A stretch of DNA of 40,445 nt from JAIOQA01 sp035493675 (lineage in GTDB: Bacteria > Myxococcota_A > Polyangia > Haliangiales > Haliangiaceae). The notes under the pieces are model-generated. The model was given only the letters and a program-made list of their open reading frames with translations. It did no database searches and had not been told where the DNA came from. The position numbers and the translations under genes were made by a program. The stretch is taken from the NCBI GenBank assembly GCA_035493675.1, contig DATJIA010000266.1:1-40445 (forward strand), read 5' to 3'. This document shows positions 1 through 9,896 of this stretch, one piece after another; positions within the stretch are counted from its first letter, which is position 1; every line of letters starts with the position of its first letter.

Positions 1-1455
<1,455 letters not shown>

Positions 1456-1545
1456 GCGTTGGACCCTAGACCAAACGCGTAGCTTTGGCCACAGAAACCT
1501 ATTGAGATGTAGGTCTTACGGCCTGACGCACCGCGCGGGGGATCG

Positions 1546-3228
1546 TCATTGCGCGGCGAGCGCTTGGGCGGGCTCGATGAGCGAGGCTTTGCGCGCGGGC
1601 AGGAAGCCGCCGAGCACGCAGAAGACCGTCGAGAACCCCATGCCGCCGGCCATGATCCACAGCTGGAAGTCGAAGTATGTGTCGGGCTTGAACGGGAAGC
1701 GCGGCAGGTAGCGCGTCAACGCCCAGTCGGCGATGTGCGCGAGCAGCTCGGCGCTGACCAGGCCCAAGAAGCCGCCGACGAGCCCGATCACGAAGGCCTC
1801 GCCGAGGATGATCAAGCGGACGTCGGTGCGAGTTGCCCCGACCGCGCGGAGCACGCCGATCTCACGCCTGCGCTCGCTGACCTGCATGAACAGGTTGTGC
1901 GCGATGTTGATCGCGCTGATCACGATGATCGCGAACGAGATGACGAAGAAGAGGATCTCGACGACGAAGATCGCGGTCGCGAAGCGCTCGCCGACCGAGT
2001 CCTCGGTGCGGAGGCCTTCGTCCTCGACCCACTGGTTGAAGACGGCGAGCCGGTTCTTGTTCTTCAGCGTGACGATGATCTTCGAGTACTGCTTGGCGGC
2101 GTCGTCGCCGACGTACTCCTTGACCCAGCGCCGCATGTAGCCGAGCGGCATCGTCATGCCGGTCATCATCGCCTTCGGCGAGATGCCGACGACGACGGCC
2201 TGCACGATGTGCTTCTTGGCCGGATCGATCTGCGCGTTCGAGCCGGCGACCAGCGTGTCGCCGAGGTGGATCTCGAAGCTCATCGCCCCGAAGCCGCCGC
2301 GCTTGGCGATGAAGGTCTCGAGCTCGCCGATCTCGGGCAGGTTGTGCGCGGGCGCGAACTGCGAGTTGTAGAGCTCGATCAGCGTCTGCGAGACCAGCAC
2401 CGGCACGCGGTGGTGGCAGGTGCGATCGAACGAGTCGCAGTAGTAGAGCTCGGGGTTCGCGCACGGGTTGTGCGTGAGCGGATGCGGCTTGTGCTTCTTC
2501 GGCTTCGCCGGCGCCATCGGTGTCCCAGAGCCCGTGCCCATGCCCGTGCCCATGCCCGTGCCCGATCCGGAACCGGCAGCGGAACCCGATGCCGATCCCG
2601 ATCCGGAACCCGATGCCGATCCCGATCCCGATCCCGATCCCGATCCCGCGGGCACCGGCGTCGGCGGCGGCTCCGGCGTCGTCGGCACGATCACCTTCCC
2701 GTTGTCATCGAGATCATCCCAGCGCGGCGGCGGCACGCACGCGGGACGGTTCGTCTCGAGCTCGTCCCAGTCCTTGAACATCTCCGCCATCTTCAGGTTC
2801 GACTCGTTCGGATCGCTCTTCGCGACCTCCTCGATCACGCTCGGCGGGATGCCGTCGGCGAAGCCGCCGACCTCGAAGTTCAGCTCCTCGCCCTCGAACG
2901 TGCCGAAGCCGAGCGCGGGGAAGCTCGCGTTCATGCGCGGCACCGCGTCGGAGACCTCGGGCCGGCCTTTGATCGTGTTGACCACGCCGTCGTCGAGCTT
3001 CTTCGAGATGTCCTTGCCGAGCAGCGAGGCGTGCGGCGCGCGCACCTCGACCTGCTCGATCGGGAACACCTTGCCGAGCAAGACGTTCGACACGCCGGTC
3101 GACAGCGCGAGGAACAGCGCGAACGACGCGATGCCGATCACGATGCCGAACACCGAGAGGATGAAGTGGCGCGGGCTGCGCACGGTGTTCTGCACCACCA
3201 TGCGGACGAGGTTGCCTGCGGGCATCAT
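1546..3228 (-). CDS. MacB/FtsX-family ABC transporter permease
   Basis: A 560-residue membrane protein with MacB-type layout: one N-terminal membrane segment (about residues 20-45), a large periplasmic domain, then three C-terminal membrane segments. The cytoplasmic loop after the second segment has the FtsX-domain signature RRREIGVLRAVGATRTDV. It should work with the adjacent ATPase in mechanotransmission-type export or lipoprotein handling at the inner membrane. The start ATG at 3228 overlaps the ATPase stop by four bases (ATGA); an ATG one codon later is equally possible. The periplasmic domain is unusual: it holds a long Gly-Ser/Gly-Thr/Met low-complexity tract coded by hexanucleotide repeats near 2531-2648, followed by a Cys-containing stretch (NPCANPELYYCDSFDRTCHH). 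No substrate can be assigned. Confidence 0.92.
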   Translation of the reverse strand: MMPAGNLVRMVVQNTVRSPRHFILSVFGIVIGIASFALFLALSTGVSNVLLGKVFPIEQVEVRAPHASLLGKDISKKLDDGVVNTIKGRPEVSDAVPRMNASFPALGFGTFEGEELNFEVGGFADGIPPSVIEEVAKSDPNESNLKMAEMFKDWDELETNRPACVPPPRWDDLDDNGKVIVPTTPEPPPTPVPAGSGSGSGSGSASGSGSGSASGSAAGSGSGTGMGTGMGTGSGTPMAPAKPKKHKPHPLTHNPCANPELYYCDSFDRTCHHRVPVLVSQTLIELYNSQFAPAHNLPEIGELETFIAKRGGFGAMSFEIHLGDTLVAGSNAQIDPAKKHIVQAVVVGISPKAMMTGMTMPLGYMRRWVKEYVGDDAAKQYSKIIVTLKNKNRLAVFNQWVEDEGLRTEDSVGERFATAIFVVEILFFVISFAIIVISAINIAHNLFMQVSERRREIGVLRAVGATRTDVRLIILGEAFVIGLVGGFLGLVSAELLAHIADWALTRYLPRFPFKPDTYFDFQLWIMAGGMGFSTVFCVLGGFLPARKASLIEPAQALAAQ

Positions 3229-3944
3229 GCCGGACCTGCCTTGAGCGCGGGGTGATCCTCGTCGGCCGTCTCGACGATGTGGCCGTCCTTCATCGCGATC
3301 ACGCGCTTCGCGACGCTGGAGACGCGGCGCTCGTGCGTGACGATCAGGAGCGTGACGTGCTCCTTCTCGTTCAGCTCCGTGAAGAACTCGATGACCTCGC
3401 GGCCGGTCTCGCTGTCGAGGTTGCCGGTCGGCTCGTCGCACAGCAGCAGCTTCGGCGAGCCGAACAGCGCGCGCGCGATCGCGACGCGCTGCTTCTGACC
3501 GCCCGACAGCTCGCTCGGCCGGCGCTGCGCGAAGTCGGCGAGCCCGACCCGGCGGAGCGCCTCCTTCCCGCGCTCCTCGACCTTGGTCGCGTTCGACGAG
3601 AACTGCGAGGCGAGCGTGACGTTGCCGAGGCAGGTCAGGTGATCGAGGAGGTTGAAGGCCTGGAACACGAACCCGATCGGGCCGTTTCGCAGCTTCGCCT
3701 TCTCGCGCTCCGACGCCTTGTTGTAGTCGTGGCCGAGGACCTCGACGTCACCGTCGTCGGGGAGATCGAGCCCCCCTATGATGTTGAGCAAGGTCGACTT
3801 ACCGGAGCCGGACTGCCCGACGAGCGAGACGAACTCGCCCGGCTCGATGTCGAGGGACACGCCACGCAGCACCTGGGTTCGGGAGCCTCCCTCGCCGTAG
3901 TGCTTCGTGACGTCGCGGAGACGGATGACAGGTTCGGCCGCCAC
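3225..3944 (-). CDS. ABC transporter ATP-binding protein, LolD/MacB type
   Basis: A 239-residue ATPase with Walker A GQSGSGKST (about residue 43), the Q-loop in FVFQAFNLLDHLT, the signature LSGGQKQR, Walker B LLLCDEPTGNLD and the switch His in VTHERR. The CDEPTGNLD wording and the length are typical of the LolD/MacB/FtsE group, which partners FtsX-like permeases. It starts with ATG at 3944 and its stop overlaps the permease start, so the two are translationally coupled. The lipoprotein gene 30 bases upstream may be in the same transcript and may be a cargo or periplasmic partner; that is inference. Confidence 0.95.
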   Translation of the reverse strand: MAAEPVIRLRDVTKHYGEGGSRTQVLRGVSLDIEPGEFVSLVGQSGSGKSTLLNIIGGLDLPDDGDVEVLGHDYNKASEREKAKLRNGPIGFVFQAFNLLDHLTCLGNVTLASQFSSNATKVEERGKEALRRVGLADFAQRRPSELSGGQKQRVAIARALFGSPKLLLCDEPTGNLDSETGREVIEFFTELNEKEHVTLLIVTHERRVSSVAKRVIAMKDGHIVETADEDHPALKAGPA

Positions 3945-3974
3945 GGTCGAGGGACCCTATCATGCGGTCCGACC

Positions 3975-5390
3975 CTAGTGCACGCGACCCCGCGCGGTGA
4001 GAACGAGCGCGCCGGGCTTTGCCTCGAGGTCGATGCTGCCCGAGTCCCACCGATGGATCCGTCGGATCCATTGCTTGCGGTTCGTGTCGGAGTCGACGTG
4101 CAGGCCGTAGCGGAGCAGCTGATCCCAGACGTCGTCCGGGAGCGCCCACGGCCGCAGCTCGACGTGCGCGAGCGTGGTCGTCTTCGGCGGCGCGCCGGTG
4201 AGGAGCGCGTCGATCAGGCCGCCGCCCGAGGCGACCATGATCAAGGTCGCGCTCTTCACGTAGCTGAACGACGGGATCATCGGCATCGAGACGTCGACGA
4301 CGGTGACGCCGCCGACCGTGCGCTTGTGCGAGCCGAGCGAGAGGCCGGGGATCTGATCGAGCAGCTCGTCGAACATGCGGGGGTCGCGCGCGGCGGCCCA
4401 CGCGGCGCCGGTGCCCTCGAGCTTGTCGAGATCGAGCGTGTGCACGAACAGGCCGCCGGCGCGCACGGGCATCGACGGGAGCTCGAGCTCGCACGCGGCG
4501 CCGAGCTTCGCGACGCGGTCGAGATCGAGGTTCCACTCGGCGGCGATCGCGGCGCCTTGCCGCGCCTTCGCCCACCCGGGCGGCGGCGCGAGCGTGCTCG
4601 CGGCCGCGTCGGCGTCGAGCTCGAGCGTGATCGACGCGGTCGCGTCCTTGCCGTCGACGCCCGCGCTCATCGACGCGCGATGGACGGGCGCGAAGACGTC
4701 GAGGCACGCGCGCGGCGCGCCGGCGCGCGCGAGGTGCGTGCGCATCGCGCCGACGTCGGCGATCGCGAGCACGGGCGTGCGCGGATCGATCGATCCGGGA
4801 TCGAACGCGCCGCCGGCCGCGCGCGCGTCCTTGTACCAGGCGAGCTCGGGCTCGCGCTCCATCGTGAATTCGAGGTGCACGAACAGCCAGCCGTCGGCGA
4901 TCGCCCAGTGCAGGTGGACCTCGCGATCGCCGGCGAACGTGTAGACGTCGACGCCCGCCTCGCGCTGCACCTCGACCGCGACCGAGCCGGTGCGGTGCTC
5001 TTCGATGAAGCCGGCGGTGCGCTGCGGATCGCCGAGCTTGATCGCGAGCGTCGGCGACAGGCCCTCGGAGAAGATCGCGATGCCGCCGTCGGGATCGACG
5101 CCGACCTCCTTCAGGCCGTCGATCGACAGGAAGTCGACGCCGGTCTCCTTGCGCAGATCGTCTTGCGCGTCGGTGATGTCGAAGTCGGCCGCGACGCCCA
5201 CGACCAGCGCGAGCTCGCGCATCGCCGCGACCGCGTCGGAGGTCTTGTGCGCGGCGAGCACGTAGGTCGCGTGCGGAGGCACCCAGCGCAGCGCGGGGAA
5301 CGCCGCGACGAACGCGCTCGTGTGCGCAGGCAGCTGCGGGTTCGCGGCGTGACCACAGGCGACGAGGGCGACGAGGGCGAGGGCGCGCAC
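3975..5390 (-). CDS. Predicted lipoprotein of unknown function upstream of an ABC exporter
   Basis: About 471 residues from a GTG at 5390. That start places a short signal peptide directly before a lipobox (RALALVALVAC), so the mature protein should be lipidated and sit in the envelope. A longer reading from a GTG at 5456 adds a Cys/Arg-rich leader unlike a signal peptide, which is why the shorter start is preferred. The mature part opens with FPALRWVPPHATYVLAA and continues as alternating beta/alpha segments. It loosely recalls the DUF3352-type exported proteins, but I would not assign that family firmly. No catalytic motif was recognised. The ABC ATPase gene follows 30 bases downstream in the same direction, suggesting a link to that transporter. 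Confidence 0.8.
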   Translation of the reverse strand: MRALALVALVACGHAANPQLPAHTSAFVAAFPALRWVPPHATYVLAAHKTSDAVAAMRELALVVGVAADFDITDAQDDLRKETGVDFLSIDGLKEVGVDPDGGIAIFSEGLSPTLAIKLGDPQRTAGFIEEHRTGSVAVEVQREAGVDVYTFAGDREVHLHWAIADGWLFVHLEFTMEREPELAWYKDARAAGGAFDPGSIDPRTPVLAIADVGAMRTHLARAGAPRACLDVFAPVHRASMSAGVDGKDATASITLELDADAAASTLAPPPGWAKARQGAAIAAEWNLDLDRVAKLGAACELELPSMPVRAGGLFVHTLDLDKLEGTGAAWAAARDPRMFDELLDQIPGLSLGSHKRTVGGVTVVDVSMPMIPSFSYVKSATLIMVASGGGLIDALLTGAPPKTTTLAHVELRPWALPDDVWDQLLRYGLHVDSDTNRKQWIRRIHRWDSGSIDLEAKPGALVLTARGRVH

Positions 5391-5459
5391 GCGCGGATGA
5401 TCGCAGGTGTGGCCGCGCACGCAACTGCGGCGCGGGGTGGTCGATAGCGCTCCCACGAT

Positions 5460-5488
5460 GTGACGAGCCGGGCGTTGGCCGGTATGAT
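5460..5488 (+). promoter_or_regulatory. Candidate sigma-70-type promoter for the 5522 gene
   Basis: A -35-like GTGACG (5460-5465; four of six consensus bases) lies 17 bases before a -10-like TATGAT (5483-5488; five of six). The ATG at 5522 follows 33 bases later with a strong Shine-Dalgarno GGAGGA at 5513-5518. The spacing is ideal and the -10 stands out in GC-rich DNA. Start-site mapping is lacking, so this remains a sequence call. Confidence 0.55.
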
Positions 5489-5521
5489 CGATGACGGTCC
5501 GCGCGGCCGTCCGGAGGAACC

Positions 5522-5884
5522 ATGACGAGCGGAATCAACAAAGCCGGGGGACCGGGAGGACCGACGGATCCCGGCGAGATCGCGGACGCGGAGGGCGCCG
5601 TGGAGACGGGGGCGCCGCTGGAGGCTCACGCCGCGACCGGCGGCGCCGCGACGGCATCGATCGATACGAGCGGGATCGATCGGATCGCGGCGGACTTGGA
5701 CGCGGGGCGGATCAGCGGGCGCGAAGCGCTCGATCGCTTGATCGACGAGGCGGTGCCCGGCGATCTCGGGCTCGACGACGCCGAGCGCGCGGAGCTGCGC
5801 GCGGCGATGGCCGAGATGATCCAGAACGATCCGCACCTGGCCGGGTTGGCCTCGCGGATCGGGGCGCAGGGGAGCGACGACTGA
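5522..5884 (+). CDS. Small protein of unknown function, acidic with a helical C-terminal half
   Basis: A 120-residue protein with a very good ribosome site (GGAGGA three bases before the ATG) and codon use like the rest of the window, so it is likely real. The first 45 residues are Gly/Ala/Pro-rich and probably disordered. The second half (about 48-120) is predicted helical, with the pattern IDRIAADLDAGRISGREALD followed by a run of acidic and Leu residues. It has no signal peptide or membrane segment. I recognise no family. The next gene starts 14 bases after its stop, so the two probably share a transcript. Confidence 0.8.
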   Translation: MTSGINKAGGPGGPTDPGEIADAEGAVETGAPLEAHAATGGAATASIDTSGIDRIAADLDAGRISGREALDRLIDEAVPGDLGLDDAERAELRAAMAEMIQNDPHLAGLASRIGAQGSDD

Positions 5885-5898
5885 CTCGCAGGCACCCC

Positions 5899-7194
5899 AT
5901 GTCTTTGGCGGCGTGGTGCGGGGTCTTGGCGGTGCTCGCCGCGGCGGTACCGGTGCACGCGTCGTCCGCATCTCCGGATCCCGCGGCGCCGCTGGCGAAG
6001 GTCGCGGTGATCGTCTTGCCGGCGTCGCCCGACGACAAGCCGCTGACCGCGACGCGCGCGGCGACGGTGCAGACGTCGATGGAGCACGCGCTCGGCGCCG
6101 ACGCGCGGCTCGACGTCGTCGATCTCGACGAGGGCCTCGCCGACAGCGCGGGGCTCGTGCCGAAAGACGCGGTCGCCGAGGCGCGCGCGCTGGTCGCGAG
6201 CGGCGAAGAGCTCTTGCGGCGCGGGCAGCCGAAGCAGGCCTTGTTGAAACTGGAGGGCGCCGCGACGCAGCTCGCGCGCGTGGTCGCGTGGGCGTCGAAG
6301 CAGGAGCTGGCGCAGGCGCAGTTCCTCCGCGGCGCGGCGCACGCGGCGCTCGGCGAGGACAAGGCCGCGATCGAGGAGTTCGTGGCGCTGCTCGCGTGGC
6401 GACCGGACTTCGCGGCGGATCCGTCGATCGTCCCGGGCAAGGTGATCCCGCTGTGGGAGAAGGCGCAGGCGCGCGCGCGGCGCCTGCCCGGCGGCGCGGT
6501 CGAGGTCACGACGACGCCGGCGGGCGCGATGGCGTACGCCGACGGCCGCTTCGTCGGCTTCACGCCGACGACGGTCGAGGCGCTCGCGGTCGGCACGCAT
6601 TACCTCACGGTGCGCGCGCGCGGCTACCAGAAGGCGGTCGTGGCTGTCCGGATCTCGGACAAGAAGCCGGTGCCGGCGAACGTGACGCTCACGCCGTCGC
6701 CGCGCGCCGACCAGCTCGATCAGGACCTCGCGGCGATCCGCGGCGGGCTCGGCGCCGCGCAGGCCTCGGCCGAGATGCAGGCGACGCTCGGCGATCTCTC
6801 CGATCTGCTCGGCATCGATCAGCTCGTCGTCGTGCTGGCGCCGCCGATCGGCGGCGACAAGATCTACAAGGCCTACGTCTACAGCGCGGTCGGCGGCATG
6901 CGGCTCGCGCAGGCCGAGGCGACGGTCGGCGACGACGGCCTCGACGAGGCGCTCGGCCGCCTGTCGGTCGATCTCTACAAGCAGGTCTCGTTCGCGCCGC
7001 CGCCTCCCCCGCCGCCGCCTCGCAAGCCCCGCGTCGCGACCGGCACGCCGTTCTACAAGACGTGGTGGTTCTGGAGCGGCGTCGGCGCCGCCGCGCTCGG
7101 CCTCGGCGCGGGCGCGCTGATCATCCACGAGCGCAACGGCGGCCCGAGTTGTCCCGCGGGGGATTCGTGCGGCGTCGTCATCTTGTCGTTCTGA
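5899..7194 (+). CDS. PEGA-domain envelope protein with C-terminal membrane anchor
   Basis: A 431-residue protein. Residues 1-22 form a signal peptide (hydrophobic, ending VHAS). A helical, tetratricopeptide-like section around residues 90-190 contains the word RGAAHAALGEDKAAIEEF. A PEGA domain follows near 200-260: GGAVEVTTTPAGAMAYADGR, then VGFTPTTVEALAVGTHYLTV. After a further domain comes an eight-Pro run and a C-terminal membrane segment beginning FYKTWWFWSGVG. This plan is common in myxobacterial envelope proteins, where PEGA domains are thought to bind surface polymers or serve as beta-sheet spacers. The ATG at 5899 lies 14 bases after the preceding stop. The gene converges on the lipoprotein gene at 7287, across a long inverted repeat. 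Confidence 0.88.
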   Translation: MSLAAWCGVLAVLAAAVPVHASSASPDPAAPLAKVAVIVLPASPDDKPLTATRAATVQTSMEHALGADARLDVVDLDEGLADSAGLVPKDAVAEARALVASGEELLRRGQPKQALLKLEGAATQLARVVAWASKQELAQAQFLRGAAHAALGEDKAAIEEFVALLAWRPDFAADPSIVPGKVIPLWEKAQARARRLPGGAVEVTTTPAGAMAYADGRFVGFTPTTVEALAVGTHYLTVRARGYQKAVVAVRISDKKPVPANVTLTPSPRADQLDQDLAAIRGGLGAAQASAEMQATLGDLSDLLGIDQLVVVLAPPIGGDKIYKAYVYSAVGGMRLAQAEATVGDDGLDEALGRLSVDLYKQVSFAPPPPPPPPRKPRVATGTPFYKTWWFWSGVGAAALGLGAGALIIHERNGGPSCPAGDSCGVVILSF

Positions 7195-7198
7195 GATC

Positions 7199-7287
7199 GG
7201 GCCTCGGGCCTCATGCCTAGGGCCTCAGCCCAGAAGGAGACTGCGTCTGTTGCAGGGCCGAGGCCTGAGGCCCGAGGCCCGAGGCCC
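7199..7287. repeat. Long inverted repeat of GGGCCTC units in a convergent gap (copy A)
   Basis: The left arm at about 7199-7231 begins GGGCCTCGGGCCTC. The right arm at about 7254-7287 is its reverse complement with a few mismatches. By eye roughly 28 of 33 positions pair, including the first 14 without a break. The loop is about 22 bases and contains a small AGAC/GTCT hairpin of its own. The element fills the gap between two convergent genes and runs into the stop codon of the minus-strand gene. A closely similar element sits at 30369-30460, also between convergent genes. It could act as a bidirectional terminator or be a dispersed repeat family. Confidence 0.85.
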
Positions 7288-7946
7288 TAGTACGCAGTTT
7301 CTCCAATGAAGATGTAGGCCGTCTTCGAGCCGGGCGGGCCGACGAACTGCGCGGTCTGCTTGGCGCCGGCGCCGAGCTCGATGACGGAGTACGGGCGCGT
7401 CATCGGCTTGCCGTCGGCGTCGTAGAAGCCGGCGATCACGATCGCCTTGCCCGCGTGATCGGAGTCGTTGATGACGTAGGCCTGCGCGACGGCGCGGCCG
7501 TTGTCGGCGAAGACGTGGCCCTCGGTGATGCGCATCGGGGAAGGCCCGAGCGGGAGGCTCGCGCTGTCGACCTCGATCTTCGCCGAGGTCGCCGACGCGC
7601 GCGCGGTGACGTGATCGTCGACCAGCGCGAACGTGCGGCGCCCACCCGAGGGGATGCGCAGCTCGTCCTTGCGGAGGTGCCCGACGACCGCGCCGTGATC
7701 GTCGACGAGATCGCCGGTCAGCGTGACCAGCAGCTCCTCGGTCGAGTGGTTGTCGGCGTCGACCAGGACGAACGTCGCCGGCTTGCCCTCGTCACCGATC
7801 GCGTCGGTGCGCACGGTCAGCTTCGGCGAGATCGCGATCAGCGCGTGATCGGCCTGCGGTGGCTTCGAGTTGTCGCGAGGACAACCTGCCAATGCCCAGC
7901 AGGAGACGACGAGCACGAATCGGCGCACGCCGACAAGATAGCTCAC
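7287..7946 (-). CDS. Predicted lipoprotein of unknown function
   Basis: About 219 residues. The N-terminus (GVRRFVLVVSCWALAGC) is a lipoprotein signal with lipobox LAGC. The GTG at 7946 overlaps the stop of the upstream gene by four bases (GTGA) and is preferred for that reason; a GTG at 7928 would give a tighter signal peptide. The mature part is a beta-rich domain with the sense of an immunoglobulin-like or DUF1425-like envelope module (long strands, NDSDHAGKAIVIAGFYDADG), without recognised catalytic residues. It is translationally coupled to the small conserved protein at 7943. The function is unknown. Confidence 0.8.
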   Translation of the reverse strand: MSYLVGVRRFVLVVSCWALAGCPRDNSKPPQADHALIAISPKLTVRTDAIGDEGKPATFVLVDADNHSTEELLVTLTGDLVDDHGAVVGHLRKDELRIPSGGRRTFALVDDHVTARASATSAKIEVDSASLPLGPSPMRITEGHVFADNGRAVAQAYVINDSDHAGKAIVIAGFYDADGKPMTRPYSVIELGAGAKQTAQFVGPPGSKTAYIFIGETAY

Positions 7947-8230
7947 GAAGCGCGGCGGGTCGCTTTCGAGTCGTAGGTCGCGAGGACCTCGCGCACTTCG
8001 TCGCGCAGCTCGAGCGAGGCGTGATCGAAGCGGCCGAGCGCGGTCGCGAGCGTGGTCACGCGCTCGGTCGCGGTCGCGCGCTTGTCGATGATCACGCGGA
8101 ACTGGCCCTTCACCCGGCACAGCCCGCCCTTGCTGGTGCCCACGCCCGTGGACAGCTGCTCGTAGCTCACCTTCACGCCGAGCTGCTCCGCGGCGGCTTC
8201 GAGGTGCTCGAGGAGGACGTCTGCCTTCAT
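7943..8230 (-). CDS. Small conserved protein, unknown function
   Basis: Ninety-five residues from an ATG at 8230; a TTG two codons upstream is possible. It opens with an amphipathic helix (MKADVLLEHLEAAAEQLGV), then a strand-rich middle containing VGTSKGGLCRVKGQFRVIID, and closes with helices and a basic tail. It is soluble, with no signal peptide. I have the impression of a conserved myxobacterial family but cannot name it. Its stop overlaps the start of the following lipoprotein gene. Upstream lies an AT-rich stretch with an inverted repeat (8273-8286) that may hold its control region. Confidence 0.8.
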   Translation of the reverse strand: MKADVLLEHLEAAAEQLGVKVSYEQLSTGVGTSKGGLCRVKGQFRVIIDKRATATERVTTLATALGRFDHASLELRDEVREVLATYDSKATRRAS

Positions 8231-8272
8231 TGCCAACCCACACTACCCGCGCCGATCGATCGGGCCAACTTA

Positions 8273-8307
8273 TTTACCTACGTAAACAAGCTGGCGAGAT
8301 CTCTCGC
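8273..8307. promoter_or_regulatory. Inverted repeats in the kinase/small-protein gap
   Basis: Two small palindromes lie in the 76-base gap at 8231-8306. TTTAC-CTAC-GTAAA (8273-8286) sits in the only clearly AT-rich patch of this neighbourhood and is placed like an operator for the gene starting at 8230. GCGAGA-TC-TCTCGC (8294-8307) begins at the stop codon of the upstream kinase gene and could form a short hairpin followed by a weak T-rich stretch on the minus strand. Neither matches a regulator site that I recognise. Confidence 0.35.
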
Positions 8308-9896
8308 TACCGAGCGGCCGGCAGCCTCACGACGAAGCGCGCGCCTCCGAGAACTGCCGTGCCGACCTCGATGCGCCCCTGGTGCTGCTCGACGATGTTC
8401 TTGACGATCGGCAGGCCCAGGCCGGTGCCCTTGCCGTCGGTCTTGGTCGTGTAGAACGGCTCGAAGATGCGGTCGCGATCGTCGGGCGCGATCCCGGGCC
8501 CCGAGTCCTCGACCTCGACGACGACGTGGTGATCCCCCTCGACGCGCGTGCGCACGAGGATCTTGCCGCCGTTCTCGACCGCGTGCGCCGCGTTGGTCAC
8601 GAGGTTGATCACGACCTGCTCGAGCTGGCCGGGCACCGCGTGCAAGGCCGGCATCGGCTCGCCGAGATCGACCGCGAGCTCGATCCCCGCGCGCTCGAAC
8701 AAGTGCTCGCAGAACGACAGCGCCTGCCGCACGACGCCGTTCAGCTCGACGACCTCGACCTCGGTGCCGACCGGCTTCGCGTACTGCACGAGCTCGCGCG
8801 CGAAGCGCAGGATGCGGTGCGCGCCGGCGGCGATGCGCCGCAGCTTCTCGAGATCGCCCTCTTCGGCGTCGCCGCGCTTCTCGGTCTTGCGGAGCAAGTA
8901 CTCCGCGTACACGGTGATCGACGTCAGCGGGTTGTTCAGCTCGTGCACGACGCCGGCGGCGAGCTGGCCGAGGGTCGCGAGGCGCTCGGCCTGGATGATC
9001 TGCTGCTCGAGCTCGTGCAGGCGCGATTGATCCTGACCGATCGCGACCACCGCCTCGACCGATCGACCCGCCGCGCCGATCGCGGCGATCGACCAGACCG
9101 TGCGCACGCGGCCGAAGCGGCGCGAGTTGAGCATCACCTCGACGGCGTCGTGGTGCGTGCCGCGCAAGGCGGTCGCGAACACGCGGGTGAGCCGCGCGCG
9201 CTGATCCGGCGGCAGCACGTCGCGCAGATCGGCGCCCATCAGCTCGTCGCGCGAGAAGCCGGTGAGATCGAGCAGCGCCTTGTTGCAGACCGTGATGCGC
9301 CACGCCTTGTCGATGCCGACGATCAGCGCGTTCGCGTGATCGATCAGGCGCGCCTGGTAATCGCGCAGCGCCATCATGTCGCCGTGCAGGCGCAGGTTGC
9401 GCAGCGCGACCGCGAGCTGGTTCGCGACCGGCAGGACCAGCGGCTCGTCGACGTGCGAGGCGTCGGTGCCGAGCGGATAGCCGACGTCGAGCACGCCGTA
9501 CAATTCTCCGGAGGCGACGAGCGGCACCGCGAAGCCCGCCGCGATGTGGCGGAACGGCGAGTCCCAGCGCGGATCGATCTTCAAGCGCGCGGAGGCCGCG
9601 ACCGCGGACTTCAAGCGCGTCTTGGTGACGGAGCTCTCCTTGACGACGATGCGATCGTGCTCGACGCCGTCGCGCAAGGCGCCGAACACCGCGTAGCAGC
9701 GCGCGGGCTCCGCGCTGCGCGCGTCGACGACGCGGACCGCGATCGCGCGGCGCGGGAACAAGACCGCGAGCTGCTCGAGGAAGGTCTCGACCAGCGCGCG
9801 CTCGTCCTTCTCGAGGTGCAGCTCGCGGCCGAGCTCGAGCACGGCCGCGAGCAAGGACGGCGCGTCGGGGATCGCGAGCGGCGGCGTGACCGTCAT
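8307..9896 (-). CDS. Sensor histidine kinase with GAF, PAS, HisKA and HATPase domains
   Basis: A 529-residue soluble kinase. A GAF domain covers about residues 15-180, followed by a PAS domain (about 185-300, with HANALIVGIDKAWRITVCNK). The HisKA domain carries the phosphoacceptor His at residue 318 in GVVHELNNPLTSI. The ATP-binding domain shows the N box (NLVTNAAHAV), G1 (DSGPGI), F box (FEPFYTTK) and G2 (GKGTGLGLPI). No membrane segment is seen, so it senses a cytoplasmic or protein-borne signal. The ATG at 9896 overlaps the stop of the upstream kinase-like gene by four bases. No response regulator is adjacent, so the output is unknown. Because the upstream partner lacks an ATPase domain, this protein may phosphorylate it. 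Confidence 0.93.
   Translation of the reverse strand: MTVTPPLAIPDAPSLLAAVLELGRELHLEKDERALVETFLEQLAVLFPRRAIAVRVVDARSAEPARCYAVFGALRDGVEHDRIVVKESSVTKTRLKSAVAASARLKIDPRWDSPFRHIAAGFAVPLVASGELYGVLDVGYPLGTDASHVDEPLVLPVANQLAVALRNLRLHGDMMALRDYQARLIDHANALIVGIDKAWRITVCNKALLDLTGFSRDELMGADLRDVLPPDQRARLTRVFATALRGTHHDAVEVMLNSRRFGRVRTVWSIAAIGAAGRSVEAVVAIGQDQSRLHELEQQIIQAERLATLGQLAAGVVHELNNPLTSITVYAEYLLRKTEKRGDAEEGDLEKLRRIAAGAHRILRFARELVQYAKPVGTEVEVVELNGVVRQALSFCEHLFERAGIELAVDLGEPMPALHAVPGQLEQVVINLVTNAAHAVENGGKILVRTRVEGDHHVVVEVEDSGPGIAPDDRDRIFEPFYTTKTDGKGTGLGLPIVKNIVEQHQGRIEVGTAVLGGARFVVRLPAAR

Noticed and set aside
2531..2648. Frameshift or sequencing error in the ABC permease
   Set aside because: The repeat units are six bases long and the frame is intact on both sides, with a normal FtsX C-terminus.
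3252..5447. A plus-strand open frame of about 730 codons
   Set aside because: It is Arg/Asp/Val-rich and antisense to the ABC ATPase and the lipoprotein; no conserved motif is visible.
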